In this document: positions 54,380 to 63,914 of the stretch, piece after piece
Position numbering within the stretch: position 1 is the first letter of the stretch
How the letters are laid out: the number at the start of each line of letters is the position of its first letter
NCBI RefSeq assembly: GCF_905220705.1
Contig: NZ_CAJNAT010000030.1
Span: forward strand, 1 to 64,000
DNA: 64,000 nucleotides
From: Paraburkholderia domus
GTDB taxonomy: Bacteria; Pseudomonadota; Gammaproteobacteria; Burkholderiales; Burkholderiaceae
Direction of reading: 5' to 3'
Program-made: the position numbers and the translations under genes
The notes under the pieces: generated by a model
Databases searched by the model: none
Told to the model about the DNA's origin: nothing
The model's input: the letters and a program-made list of their open reading frames with translations, nothing else

Positions 54380-55632
54380 CAGGCCGCACTCTGGTTACCG
54401 CGCGCAGCCTGCGCGCGCTCGATTGGCTGAATTTTTTCGTCGCAAACGTGCAGACGGGCTTCGGCCCATTCATTGCGTCGTATCTCGCTTCGCACAAGTG
54501 GACCCAGGGCGAGATCGGCATGGCGCTGTCGGTCGGCACCATTAGCGCGATGGTGAGCCAGGTGCCGGGCGGCGCTGCCGTCGACGCATTGCGCAACAAG
54601 AAAGGCGCTGCCGCATGGGCGATTTTCGCGATCATCTTCAGTGCGGTGCTGCTGGCCGCGAGCCCGACTGTGCTGCCGGTGATCGCCGCCGAGGTATTCC
54701 ACGGCTTTGCCAGTTGCATGCTGACGCCGGCGCTGGCCGCGATCTCGTTTGCGCTGGTGGGGCGCGCGAATCTGGGTGACCGGTTGGGACGCAATGCGCG
54801 CTGGGCGTCGATCGGCAGTGCCGTGGCTGCCGGGCTGATGGGCGTATTCGGCGAATACTATTCCCCGCGCGCCGTGTTCTGGCTGACCGCGGCGCTGGCT
54901 GTTCCAGCATTGTTTGCGCTGACGATGATTCAGCGCACCGATACGATCGAGCTGCCGAAAGCCGGGCCGACACCTGAACAGATCGAACGACGCGAGAGTC
55001 TGCGCGAGTTGTTGCGTGACAAGCGAATGCTGCTGTTTGCGGCTTGTATCGTGCTGTTCCATTTGTCGAATGCGGCGATGCTGAACCTTGCTGCGGGCGA
55101 AGTGACCGCCGGCATGGGGGACAACGTGCAGTTGGTGATTGCCGCCTGCATCATCGTGCCGCAGGCGATCGTGGCGATGATGTCGCCATGGGTCGGGCGC
55201 TCTGCCGAGCGGTGGGGACGCAGGCCGATCTTATTGCTGGGGTTTTCTGCGTTGCCGATACGGGCGTTGTTGTTTGCCGGGATCAGCAGCCCTTATTTGC
55301 TGGTGCCGGTGCAGATGCTCGACGGCCTGAGCGCGGCCGTGTTCGGCGTGATGCTGCCGTTGATTGCCGCCGATGTCGCCGGCGGGAAGGGGCGGTATAA
55401 CCTTTGTATTGGATTGTTCGGGTTGGCTGCCGGGATTGGGGCTACTTTGAGCACGACTGCTGCTGGGTTTGTGGCGGATCATTTCGGCAATGCTGTGAGC
55501 TTTTTTGGACTCGCCGCTGCGGGCGCGCTTGCTGTGCTGTTGGTGTGGGCGGCGATGCCCGAGACGCGGGATTCCGATGCGGCGGAGGGGGCTGCGCCTG
55601 TGGCTGATGGGGGGGAGTCGGCTGCTAGATGA
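54376..55632 (+). CDS. MFS transporter
   Basis: A 418-residue major facilitator with about 12 hydrophobic segments. LDWLNFFVANVQTGFGPFIASYLAS in the first segment, RWGRRPILLLGFSALPIRALLF and GGKGRYNLCIGLFGLAAGIGATLS are recognisable. Resembles drug/metabolite exporters. Translation is coupled to the PRC-barrel gene (ATGA). The 3' end (55440-55632) has markedly different G-rich codon use (runs of GGG/GGC), running into the repeat element. Confidence 0.92.
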   Translation: MTGRTLVTARSLRALDWLNFFVANVQTGFGPFIASYLASHKWTQGEIGMALSVGTISAMVSQVPGGAAVDALRNKKGAAAWAIFAIIFSAVLLAASPTVLPVIAAEVFHGFASCMLTPALAAISFALVGRANLGDRLGRNARWASIGSAVAAGLMGVFGEYYSPRAVFWLTAALAVPALFALTMIQRTDTIELPKAGPTPEQIERRESLRELLRDKRMLLFAACIVLFHLSNAAMLNLAAGEVTAGMGDNVQLVIAACIIVPQAIVAMMSPWVGRSAERWGRRPILLLGFSALPIRALLFAGISSPYLLVPVQMLDGLSAAVFGVMLPLIAADVAGGKGRYNLCIGLFGLAAGIGATLSTTAAGFVADHFGNAVSFFGLAAAGALAVLLVWAAMPETRDSDAAEGAAPVADGGESAAR

Positions 55633-56382
55633 GGCTGGGGGTTTGCCTTGGCGGCGCTTGGTTCTGTGTGCCTACGGCGTTGGCCTTTGTTTGGCTTTTT
55701 TACCCGCGCGGCGCTTTTTGGTTGTTTGCCTACGGCGTTGGCCTTTCCTTGATTTGTTATTGGTCTATTAGCGTCGCCCCTGTGCGGGGCAGGCACCTAC
55801 TTTTCTTTGCCTGCTGCAAAGAAAAGTAGGCAAAAGAAAGCAGCTCAAACCGCTAATTCTTAAGCGGGTCCCCCGCGCAGTTGCGGTAGTGGTGCATCTG
55901 GAATCCGTGCCCTCGCACATTCCGCGTTGGTGACAAAGCGCTCATCAGCTCCCACTCCGCACTGCGTGCGTCGCGGATGGCTCGGCATGGGAAACCCGCG
56001 GCTCCGTTTTTGCGTGGTGGGAGCCATCGGCTTCGCCCCGGTGAGGTGCCGAATGAAGCACGAGTGCGAAACCGTAGTGGTCGGTTTCATGAAGTGCCTG
56101 TCGGCGCGCGCAGCGCCGCCGGAAGCATGAATGCCTTGTCACTCGCGCTGAATGTGCGAGGACACAGATTCCAGATGCACCACTGCCGCAACTGCGCGAG
56201 GGACCCGCTTATGAGCTGGCGGTTTGAGCCGCTTTCTTTTGCCTACTTTTCTTTGCGGCAAGCAAAGAAAAGTAGGTGCCCGCCCCGCACAGGGGCAACG
56301 CTAATAAACCACTAACAAATCAAGGAAAGGCCAAAGCCATAAAACCACAGACAACAAGCGCCGCGCAGGCAAAAAAAACCCC
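55633..56382. repeat. Large imperfect inverted-repeat element
   Basis: The whole gap between the two transporter genes is an inverted repeat. The left arm (about 55680-55975) is nearly the reverse complement of the right arm (about 56055-56375), with a spacer around 55980-56055. Shared blocks include GGCAAAAGAAAGC-GCTCAAACC, AAGCGGGTCCC-CGCGCAGTTGCGG, GTGGTGCATCTGGAATC and CCTCGCACATTC. The outer parts carry CCCCGCACAGGGGC(A/G)ACGC and AAGGAAAGGCCAA. Inner hairpins CTTTTCTTTGC/GCAAAGAAAAG occur within each arm. It codes for nothing. A copy of the right end starts the window. Confidence 0.8.
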
Positions 56383-57750
56383 TTAATCAATAGCCTTCCC
56401 AGCGGTCTCCCGCATAAACGGCAACGGCAACAACGACACAACCCCACACCCGATCAAATACCAGGCAGGAGCCAGATTACTCCCAGAAAGTTGAATCAGC
56501 CAGGTAGCAAAAAACTGCGCAAACCCACCAAAAATAGAAACCCCTAAACAATAAACAATCGACATCCCGGTAGCGCGAATCTCGCGCGGAAACATCTCGG
56601 GCAGCATAACGATATTGGGCACGGCCGTAAAAGCGACAAACACCGCCAGCACAGCGACGACAGACAACAAAACAGGCACCGTAGGCGAAGCATTAATAAT
56701 CATGAACGCCGGATACACGGCAACAATCAACAACACTCGCGAAATCCACAAAACCCGCTTACGCCCTACGCGATCCGACAACGCCCCCGCAAACGGCGAG
56801 CAGATCACCGTCACAATCGCCGCGGTCCACGCGGCCCACAACGCCGACGACATCGGCAAATGCAAAATCCGAATCGCGTAGGTCGACAGATAAAACAGCA
56901 CAATGTAGTTCGCCGCCGTGCCGCCAATAGTCGTCAACACACCCGTCGTAATCACGCGCGAATGCTCGCGAAACAGCTTGCGAACAGGCTGCGCGGCAGG
57001 CATGTGCTCAGCCGGAACCGTGCCGTCTTCAACACCCGGCAAGGTCTCATCCAGGTGCCGCCGGATGTAAATACCAATCGGGCCCATCGCCATGCCGATC
57101 ACAAACGGCACGCGCCAGCCCCAACTCTCCAGTGCGGCAGTCGACAGCGCCGCCGCCAGCGCAACGCCCAGCAGCGATCCACATACGGTATTCAATCCCT
57201 GGCTCACAAACTGCCAGCTTCCATAGAATCCCCGCGTCTTGTCGCTGCCATATTCAAGCAGCAACGATGTCGATGCGCCAATCTCGCCGCCCAGCGCAAA
57301 ACCCTGAATCAAGCGCGCCAGGATCACCAGTAATGGCGCGGCCATACCGATCGCCGCGTACGTCGGCGCGAAAGCAATGATCGCCGAGCCGAGCGTCATC
57401 AACCACAACGTGAGGCTCATCGCGGCCTTGCGTCCGGCGCGATCGGCATACGCGCCGAGAACAATGCCGCCCACCGGCCGCATGATGAAGCCCACGCCGA
57501 ACGTGCCGACCGCCAGCATCAGTTGCGCAAGCTGCCCTTCCACCGGGAAATACAGCTTGCCGATGATCGTCGCGAAAAAGCTATAGATCGTGAAATCGAA
57601 AAATTCGAGGCCGTTCCCGAGCGTGATCGCAGCGATCGCTTTGGCATGGCTCGTGCGTTTGGCTGGCTGCGCTGTCGGCACGGCCTGCAGGTTCAACGCA
57701 TCGGTACCCGCGGGATGTGGTGTAGCGGAATAGTCCATCTGTGTCTCCAT
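56383..57750 (-). CDS. MHS-type MFS transporter (metabolite:proton symporter)
   Basis: A 455-residue major facilitator of the metabolite:H+ symporter type. AIAAITLGNGLEFFDFTIYSFFATIIGKLYFP is the family N-terminal signature (GNxxExxDF), followed by RPVGGIVLGAYADRAGRKAAM and ILARLIQGFALGGEIGASTSLL. Start 57750 (METQMDYS) has AGGAAGG upstream. Such proteins take up citrate, proline, aromatic acids or similar organic acids. The M20 amidohydrolase gene lies 152 bases upstream on the same strand, so the pair probably handles one nutrient. Confidence 0.94.
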   Translation of the reverse strand: METQMDYSATPHPAGTDALNLQAVPTAQPAKRTSHAKAIAAITLGNGLEFFDFTIYSFFATIIGKLYFPVEGQLAQLMLAVGTFGVGFIMRPVGGIVLGAYADRAGRKAAMSLTLWLMTLGSAIIAFAPTYAAIGMAAPLLVILARLIQGFALGGEIGASTSLLLEYGSDKTRGFYGSWQFVSQGLNTVCGSLLGVALAAALSTAALESWGWRVPFVIGMAMGPIGIYIRRHLDETLPGVEDGTVPAEHMPAAQPVRKLFREHSRVITTGVLTTIGGTAANYIVLFYLSTYAIRILHLPMSSALWAAWTAAIVTVICSPFAGALSDRVGRKRVLWISRVLLIVAVYPAFMIINASPTVPVLLSVVAVLAVFVAFTAVPNIVMLPEMFPREIRATGMSIVYCLGVSIFGGFAQFFATWLIQLSGSNLAPAWYLIGCGVVSLLPLPFMRETAGKAID

Positions 57751-57902
57751 GGTGTCCTTCCTGCTGATGCGCGGCTCTGCGGCCTTGTGCGCCTGAAAGC
57801 AATGGACAGTCTGCTTGGCCCCAACGCGGCCTTGATGGCCCCGCGGGCCTTCGTGACCGTCGGAGCCTTGCACGGCTTCAGTCCAATCCGATGCCACCCA
57901 CC

Positions 57903-59075
57903 TCAGACGAGGAACGTCTGTGCGAGCCGCACCCAGTAAGCCGCGCCGGTGGCGAGGCAATCGTCGTTGAAGTCGTAGCCCGGGTTGTGGACCATGCAAC
58001 CGCCCTCGCCGTCGCCATTGCCGATGATCAGGTAGCTGCCGGGGCAACGCTCCAGCAGGAACGCGAAGTCCTCACTGCCCGTCAGCGGTTGCATGTCGGC
58101 GATCAAGCCGTCTTCGCCGAGCCAGTCGAGCGCGACTTGCCGTGCGAGACCGGTCATCTGTGCGTCGTTGACGAGCACCGGATAACGGCGCTGATAATCG
58201 ACATGCGCCCGCGCACCGAACACCGCCGCCTGTCCGCAGGCAACCGCGGTGATGCGCTCCTGCAAATAGTCGCGAACCTCGGGCTTCAGTGCGCGCACGG
58301 ACAGCCGCATCTCCGCGGTTTCGGGAATCACGTTCGGCGCTTCACCGGCGTGAATCGCGCCGACGGTGATGATTGCCATGTCGAGCGGCGCAATGTTGCG
58401 CGACACGATCGATTGCAACGCCAGCACGATCTGCGCACACACCACGACCGGATCGACCGCCTTGTGCGGCACCGCGCCATGACCGCCGCGACCCGTCACC
58501 TTGATGATCACCGTATCTGACGAAGCCATGAACGAGCCCGGCAGAAAGCCGAACTTGCCTGTCGGGAAACCCGGCATGTTGTGCATGGCGAAGACCGCAT
58601 CGCACGGAAACTTGTCGAACAGGCCGTCTTCGAGCATTTTTTTCGCACCGGCCAGACCTTCTTCCGCGGGCTGGAAAATCAGGTTCAAGGTACCGTCGAA
58701 CGATTTGTCCTGCGCGAGGTGCTTGGCGGCCGCCAGCAGCATCGCGGTGTGGCCGTCGTGGCCACACGCGTGCATCTTGCCGGGAACAGTGCTCGCATAC
58801 GGCAGCCCGGTGGTCTCGTGGATCGGCAGCGCGTCCATGTCGGCGCGCAGGCCGAGTTTGCGTGTGCCCGCGCCAACTTTCAGTTGCCCTACAACACCGG
58901 TCTGACCCAACCCGCGATGCACGGTGTAGCCCCACTCCTGCAAGCGCTCAGCGACCAGGTCGCCGGTGGCGAACTCTTCGTAAGCCAATTCGGGCTGCGC
59001 GTGGATGCGACGGCGCAGCGCAATCATTTCGTCTTCGAGTTCGGCGATGCCCGCCGGGATGGCCGTGGTGTTCAC
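57903..59075 (-). CDS. M20 family metal-dependent amidohydrolase (hippurate/N-acyl amino acid hydrolase-like)
   Basis: A 390-residue M20D peptidase-fold enzyme. GTG start at 59075 is chosen because GGAGA sits 7 bases upstream and the protein then begins at the family N-terminus (ELEDEMIALRRRIHAQPELAYEE). Metal ligands: Cys104, His106 and His109 in HACGHDGHTAMLL; the Glu pair is in FQPAEEGLAGAKKML. GRGGHGAVPHKAVDPV is the dimerisation-domain signature. Likely cleaves N-acylated amino acids such as hippurate. It precedes the MHS transporter and is divergent from a LysR gene. Confidence 0.94.
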   Translation of the reverse strand: MNTTAIPAGIAELEDEMIALRRRIHAQPELAYEEFATGDLVAERLQEWGYTVHRGLGQTGVVGQLKVGAGTRKLGLRADMDALPIHETTGLPYASTVPGKMHACGHDGHTAMLLAAAKHLAQDKSFDGTLNLIFQPAEEGLAGAKKMLEDGLFDKFPCDAVFAMHNMPGFPTGKFGFLPGSFMASSDTVIIKVTGRGGHGAVPHKAVDPVVVCAQIVLALQSIVSRNIAPLDMAIITVGAIHAGEAPNVIPETAEMRLSVRALKPEVRDYLQERITAVACGQAAVFGARAHVDYQRRYPVLVNDAQMTGLARQVALDWLGEDGLIADMQPLTGSEDFAFLLERCPGSYLIIGNGDGEGGCMVHNPGYDFNDDCLATGAAYWVRLAQTFLV

Positions 59076-59193
59076 GATGTCGTCTCCGTCTATGAAAGCA
59101 TGGGCCCAGCATAACGACGTTGATATTCCAGCGGCAGGCGTAGAATCGTTGCGGCAGCAACCTGTGGTTGCCATGCTTCTACGGGTTTTCCAG

Positions 59194-60144
59194 ATGAAAC
59201 TACATCAACTCAGTACCTTAGCGGCCATTGCAGATACCGGCAGTATCCGGGCGGCGGCCCGTTCGCTCGACCTTTCGCCGGCGGCCGTGACGAAGGCCAT
59301 GCGCGAACTGGAGGCCGATCTGCGCGCACCGCTGCTGGTGCGCGGCGCGAGCGGTGTCGCGTTCACGGAGTTCGGCCGCGCGCTGGTCGTACATGCGCGC
59401 CTGGTGCTCGGCCAGTTGCAGCGCGCGGAAGCGGAAATCGAAGCGATGCGCGGCGCGGCGGCCGGCAAACTGTCGATCGGCGTCACGCCGTGGGTGGCGC
59501 TGACCTTTCTGCCGCCGACGGTGCAGCGGTTCCGGCAACGCATGCCGGAAGTCCAACTGGAATTCTTCGAGGGTCTGTTGGCGGTCGTGCAACCACGCTT
59601 GCGCGATGGCAGCCTCGACTTTTCGATTGGCCGTCCTCCGCCCGCTTCGCCGCAATCGGAGTTTCACAACGTGCCGCTGTTTTCGACGCATTCGGCGGTC
59701 GTCGCGCGCCGTGATCATCCGAAGGCGGGTTGCCGTACGCTGCTCGAACTCGAAGACGCCGAATGGGTGCTGAACTGGGATCCGGCCAGCCGCGAATCGA
59801 TTTCAGACAACGTATTCCGCAAGCGCGGCATGAGCGTGCCGCATACGATTCATCTGGCACATTCGCTGGCCGTGGTGCTGGGCCTGCTCGCGCACACCGA
59901 CATGCTCAGTATCTTTCCGTGGCCGCTCGTCGAGGTGACCATCGCGAAAGAGAATCTGTGGGCACTGCCCTTGCGCGAAACAGTGGACGAAACCATCGTC
60001 AGCATCACATCACGCCGCGGCGCGCCGACGAGTCCGGCCGCCGCGTGTTTTCTGGAATGTTTGCGCGAAGTCATCGACGAAGGGGCACGCTCGCAAGACC
60101 CCGAGACGCGCCGCCTGTTTCATTCGATCGAACTGCTGCTGTAG
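59194..60144 (+). CDS. LysR family transcriptional regulator
   Basis: A 316-residue LysR regulator. MKLHQLSTLAAIADTGSIRAAARSLDLSPAAVTKAMRELEADL is the winged helix-turn-helix (2-60); the effector domain starts around residue 90 (GKLSIGVTPWVALTFLPPTV). It is of the aromatic-acid-type LysR group. Its start lies 118 bases from the divergent M20 amidohydrolase gene, so it probably controls the hydrolase/transporter pair. ATG 59173 is a possible alternative start. Confidence 0.93.
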   Translation: MKLHQLSTLAAIADTGSIRAAARSLDLSPAAVTKAMRELEADLRAPLLVRGASGVAFTEFGRALVVHARLVLGQLQRAEAEIEAMRGAAAGKLSIGVTPWVALTFLPPTVQRFRQRMPEVQLEFFEGLLAVVQPRLRDGSLDFSIGRPPPASPQSEFHNVPLFSTHSAVVARRDHPKAGCRTLLELEDAEWVLNWDPASRESISDNVFRKRGMSVPHTIHLAHSLAVVLGLLAHTDMLSIFPWPLVEVTIAKENLWALPLRETVDETIVSITSRRGAPTSPAAACFLECLREVIDEGARSQDPETRRLFHSIELLL

Positions 60145-60223
60145 CTGTAAGCCGAATCGCAGACACGCCCGCTATGCTTCGAGTGCGCAGCGGCGCGTCG
60201 CCCTGCCGTTATTCCGAACGACC

Positions 60224-61603
60224 GTGACCCAGACTCCCCACAACGAAGCCGACCGCAAGGCACTACCTCCAGGCGCGTCAGCGGGGCGTGCCGACGACAA
60301 TGACGCCCCGCTCGATCCGTCCCGTCACCGTGCCCTTGCCGAAGCCCAACGCACCGACGGCGACGAACTGAGTGCCATCGCTCATCTGATTGCCGCCCAC
60401 ACGCTGGACGCCTACGCCGCCGCAGCACCCGACGCCAGCGTGTCGAATCTTTGCGATGTCGCGACCGGATACTTCATGAAAGGCGATTATGTGATCGCCG
60501 AGTACTGGTACCGCCTCGTTCTGACGCTCGACCCGCATGTCGCGGTGGCCTGCCAGAACCTTGCCGCCATCCTCGCAAGCGTCGGACAGGTGAGCGAGGC
60601 CGCCGCGTATCGCGAACGTGCCTACGGGATCCAACGTGTCTTTGTCGAGGCAACAGGCGCACCGCAGCGCCGGGTGCTGGTCCTCTGCGCGGCGCGCACG
60701 TCCGGCAATGTGCCGATCGACGCACTGCTGCCCGCCACGACCTGCTGCCGCATCAAGTACGCGATCGACTACGCTGACGACGAAGAAGACCATCAGCTGC
60801 CGGCCTACGATCTCGTGTTCAACGCGATTGGCGATGCGGATATCGCCGCCCCGCTTTCCACACGGCTCGCGCGCTTCGTCTCGCGTTGCGCGCGGCCCCT
60901 GCTCAATCCGCCCGCCGCTGTCGCGCGAACTCAACGGCACCGCACCGCGAGCCTGCTCGACGGGCTGCCGGACGTGCAGGTGGCGCCTTGTGTGCAGAGC
61001 GATGCCGCGCCGGCTTCACGCGCCGCGCTTAACGCTCTGCTCGTGGAAGGCGACATCGACTTTCCGGTGCTGGCACGTCCCGCCGCTACGCACGGCGGCG
61101 AAGGGCTGACGCTGTGCGAGAGTCTCTCAGCGCTCGAACCGTGGCTGTCGGCGCAAGCCGGGGTTTCCTATCTGACGGCGTTTCGCGACACTCGCAGCGC
61201 TGACGGGTTCTACCGCAAATACAGAATCATTTTTGTCGACCGGGAGCCGTTTCCTTACCATCTGGCGATTTCGCCGCACTGGATGGTGCACTACTACTCC
61301 GCCGACATGGAACAGCATGCATGGAAGCTGGAGGAAGAGCGGCGCTTCCTCGACAATCCGCACGCCGCGCTCGGCGAGCGTGTGCTGAGTGCAATCGCCG
61401 CAATCGGCAAGCGACTCGATCTCGACTACGGAGGAATCGACTTCACGGTGCTGCCCGGAGGACAGATACTGGTCTTCGAAGCGAACGCGACCATGCTGGC
61501 ACACTTCGAGCGCGAGACCGGCGTGCTCGCCCACAAAAATCCTTACGTACAACATATCGCCGACGCGTTCGAGCGGATGATGACGCGTCACACGTCGACC
61601 TGA
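60224..61603 (+). CDS. TPR and ATP-grasp-like domain protein
   Basis: A 459-residue protein with a GTG start and no clear ribosome binding site. Residues ~70-135 contain TPR-like helices (ATGYFMKGDYVIAEYWYRLVLTLDPHVAVACQNLAAILASVGQVSEAAAYRERAY). Residues ~150-455 resemble an ATP-grasp ligase: RVLVLCAAR, FPVLARPAATHGGEGLTL, YRKYRIIFVDREPFPYHLAI, then LDYGGIDFTVLPGGQILVFEANATMLAH, where the Asp/Glu/Asn would hold ATP-Mg. It could couple an amine to a carboxylate on a partner bound by the TPRs; substrate unknown. No obvious precursor peptide gene lies beside it. Confidence 0.75.
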   Translation: MTQTPHNEADRKALPPGASAGRADDNDAPLDPSRHRALAEAQRTDGDELSAIAHLIAAHTLDAYAAAAPDASVSNLCDVATGYFMKGDYVIAEYWYRLVLTLDPHVAVACQNLAAILASVGQVSEAAAYRERAYGIQRVFVEATGAPQRRVLVLCAARTSGNVPIDALLPATTCCRIKYAIDYADDEEDHQLPAYDLVFNAIGDADIAAPLSTRLARFVSRCARPLLNPPAAVARTQRHRTASLLDGLPDVQVAPCVQSDAAPASRAALNALLVEGDIDFPVLARPAATHGGEGLTLCESLSALEPWLSAQAGVSYLTAFRDTRSADGFYRKYRIIFVDREPFPYHLAISPHWMVHYYSADMEQHAWKLEEERRFLDNPHAALGERVLSAIAAIGKRLDLDYGGIDFTVLPGGQILVFEANATMLAHFERETGVLAHKNPYVQHIADAFERMMTRHTST

Positions 61604-61624
61604 ATGTGTGTCCGCGTTTGTCCG

Positions 61625-62083
61625 TTATTGACTGGATAGATGCTGGCGCAAAAACGGCACGAAGCCGTTTTGTGTCGGACCGATTTGCTTGACGCAATCA
61701 TCGTAGTCGGAGCCCATCGCGCGATCCGGGCCATACATGCCACGGCATTGTGCATACAGCGTGATCGTTGCTCCGCTGCCCTTGGCCACGCGCGTGGCCG
61801 AATAGACCGCGTGCCCCGAGCGGCTCGGAACGTCGGTCTCGATCTCTACCGCGTCGGCACGGACGATCGATGTATACGAATGCGCTGCCACGTAGTCTTT
61901 CGTGAGCGACCAGACCCTGTCGCACTGCGCCTGATCCGCGCACGCAATAGCGGCGTTACGCTGCGCGGTATCGAGCAGGCTCTCTGAGCGGGTAAAGTCA
62001 CTTGCCTCTTCTGCCTGCTTTTCGGCGGACATACAGCCACTCAGGGCAAGCGCAGCGAGCGCAATAGCGATAGTTGTTTTCAC
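61625..62083 (-). CDS. Putative lipoprotein
   Basis: A 152-residue protein with a lipoprotein signal: MKTTIAIALAALALSGC, lipobox LSGC, Cys17. The mature part is small, Asp/Ser/Thr-rich and contains four Cys (ACADQAQC, YAQCRGMYG, DCVKQIG), suggesting disulfides. Unknown function. It converges with the TPR/ATP-grasp gene, with only 21 bases between the stops. Confidence 0.85.
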   Translation of the reverse strand: MKTTIAIALAALALSGCMSAEKQAEEASDFTRSESLLDTAQRNAAIACADQAQCDRVWSLTKDYVAAHSYTSIVRADAVEIETDVPSRSGHAVYSATRVAKGSGATITLYAQCRGMYGPDRAMGSDYDDCVKQIGPTQNGFVPFLRQHLSSQ

Positions 62084-62284
62084 AGGTCAAAGATCCGATG
62101 GCGATTTCCGGTGAGAATTATAGACGCCTGCAACAGGCGCTCACAGATCGGGAATGGCCATCGGAAAGCGGCCGGTGCGGTGATGCCCCTCAACGTCCAC
62201 ATAACTTTCGCTATGTTTGCGCGGCGAGGGGACGTCATTGAGGCACATCACCGAGTCACATCACCGGCCGGCTGTCACGCGCGC

Positions 62285-63721
62285 TCAGCTCGCGTAGCCG
62301 ACCACACCCTTGATCTCCAGAAAGTCATCCAGACCGAACTCGCCATACTCGCGGCCATTGCCCGATTGCTTGAAGCCGCCGAAGGGCGCATCAGGGCTGT
62401 AGTCCGCGTAGTTCAGATAGATCGTGCCGGTGCGCAGGCGTTTTGCCACGGCATGGGCATGCTCGATCGAGGCGGATTGCACATAGCCTGCGAGACCGTA
62501 AAGGCTATCGTTGGCCATCGCGATCGCTTCGTCTTCGGAGTCATAGCCGAGGATCGACAGCACCGGGCCGAAAATTTCTTCACGCGCAATCGTCATGTTC
62601 GGCGTGACGTTGCCGAATACCGTCGGACGCACGAAGTAGCCATCTTTCAAGCCGTCAGGACGACCCGGACCACCGGCCACCAGCGTCGCGCCCTCTTCAA
62701 CGCCCACGCCAATCAGCCGCTGGATCTTGTCGAATTGCTGCTCGCTAATGACCGGCCCAAGATCGATGCCCTTCGCATCTGCGGGGCCGACGACCAATGC
62801 CTCAGCGGCCTCCTTCGCATACGCCAATGCCTCGTCAAGGCGTGCGCGCGGCACGAACATGCGCGTGGGCGCATCGCACGACTGGCCGCTGTTGTCGAAA
62901 CATGCACGTGCACCGCGCATCACGGCGTGCTTCAGATCGGCATCTTCGAGAATCAGGTTGGCCGATTTGCCGCCCAGTTCCTGATGCACGCGCTTGACCG
63001 TATCGGCCGCGGCCTTGGCGACCTGCACGCCCGCGCGCGTCGAACCGGTGAACGACATCATGTCGATGTCCGGATGACGCGACATCGCCTCGCCCACCGT
63101 CGCGCCTTCGCCATTGACGAGGTTGAATACGCCGGCCGGCACGCCCGCTTCGTCGAGGATCTCGGCGAAGATGATGCCGGAGAGCGGCGCCAGTTCCGAA
63201 GGCTTGAGTACCATCGTGCAACCGGCCGCAAGCGCGGGCACGACCTTGGTGGCGATCTGCAAGGCCGGCCAGTTCCACGGCGTAATCAGCCCGCACACGC
63301 CGACCGCTTCCTTGCGAATCAGAATGCTGCTCTTCACGTACTCGAATTCGAACGTGTCGAGCGTGCGGATCATCGTCTCCAGATGCGCAACGCCGGTCCA
63401 CGCCTGCGCGTCGTTCGCATATTGCAGCGGCGCGCCCATCTCGCGGCTGATCGCATGCACCATGTCGTCGTAGCGCTTGCGGTAGACGTCGAGGATCGCC
63501 TGCAGCAAATCGATTCGCTGCGCGATCGTCGTCTCGCTGTAGGCCGGAAAGGCACGCTTCGCAGCCGCCACGGCGCGATCGACATCGGCTGCGCTGCCGA
63601 GCGAAATCTGCGCGAAGGCAGTGGCCGTGGAAGGATCGATCACGTCGAGCGTGGCAGCCTTGGCCGCGTCAAGCGGGTCGACCCATTGGCCGTCAATATA
63701 AAACTGTTTGGCGTGTTCCAT
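62285..63721 (-). CDS. Aldehyde dehydrogenase family protein
   Basis: A 478-residue NAD(P)+-dependent aldehyde dehydrogenase. Conserved features: VCGLITPWNWPALQIATKVVPALAAGCTMVLKPSELAP, FTGSTRAGVQVAKAAA, general base region ELGGKSANLI, catalytic Cys282 in FDNSGQSCDAPTRMF, and EIFGPVLSILGYDSEDEAI. Resembles broad-substrate ALDHs of the type near betaine aldehyde dehydrogenase; the physiological aldehyde is unknown. It is divergent from the partial gene at 63915, with about 190 bases between. Confidence 0.95.
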   Translation of the reverse strand: MEHAKQFYIDGQWVDPLDAAKAATLDVIDPSTATAFAQISLGSAADVDRAVAAAKRAFPAYSETTIAQRIDLLQAILDVYRKRYDDMVHAISREMGAPLQYANDAQAWTGVAHLETMIRTLDTFEFEYVKSSILIRKEAVGVCGLITPWNWPALQIATKVVPALAAGCTMVLKPSELAPLSGIIFAEILDEAGVPAGVFNLVNGEGATVGEAMSRHPDIDMMSFTGSTRAGVQVAKAAADTVKRVHQELGGKSANLILEDADLKHAVMRGARACFDNSGQSCDAPTRMFVPRARLDEALAYAKEAAEALVVGPADAKGIDLGPVISEQQFDKIQRLIGVGVEEGATLVAGGPGRPDGLKDGYFVRPTVFGNVTPNMTIAREEIFGPVLSILGYDSEDEAIAMANDSLYGLAGYVQSASIEHAHAVAKRLRTGTIYLNYADYSPDAPFGGFKQSGNGREYGEFGLDDFLEIKGVVGYAS

Positions 63722-63914
63722 GCGCTTAGTCCTTTACATGAATGGTGGGGTCAGACGTGGGCCGACAATCGCACCCGTAGCGGTATCGAATGCTTTACAT
63801 CGACGCCGCTCAATCTGAATGTCTTCAAATCGAAATTCATCGCTACGCAGCTTTGGCTCAGACTCCGGTTCTGCTTCGATTTCGTCATCGAATCCAGTCA
63901 ACCAGGAGAGACAC

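Noticed and set aside
53188..55062. 624-residue minus-strand ORF opposite the PRC-barrel and MFS genes
   Set aside because: Composition is low-complexity Arg/Ala/Ser; both plus-strand genes have clear signal or membrane features, so this is a shadow.
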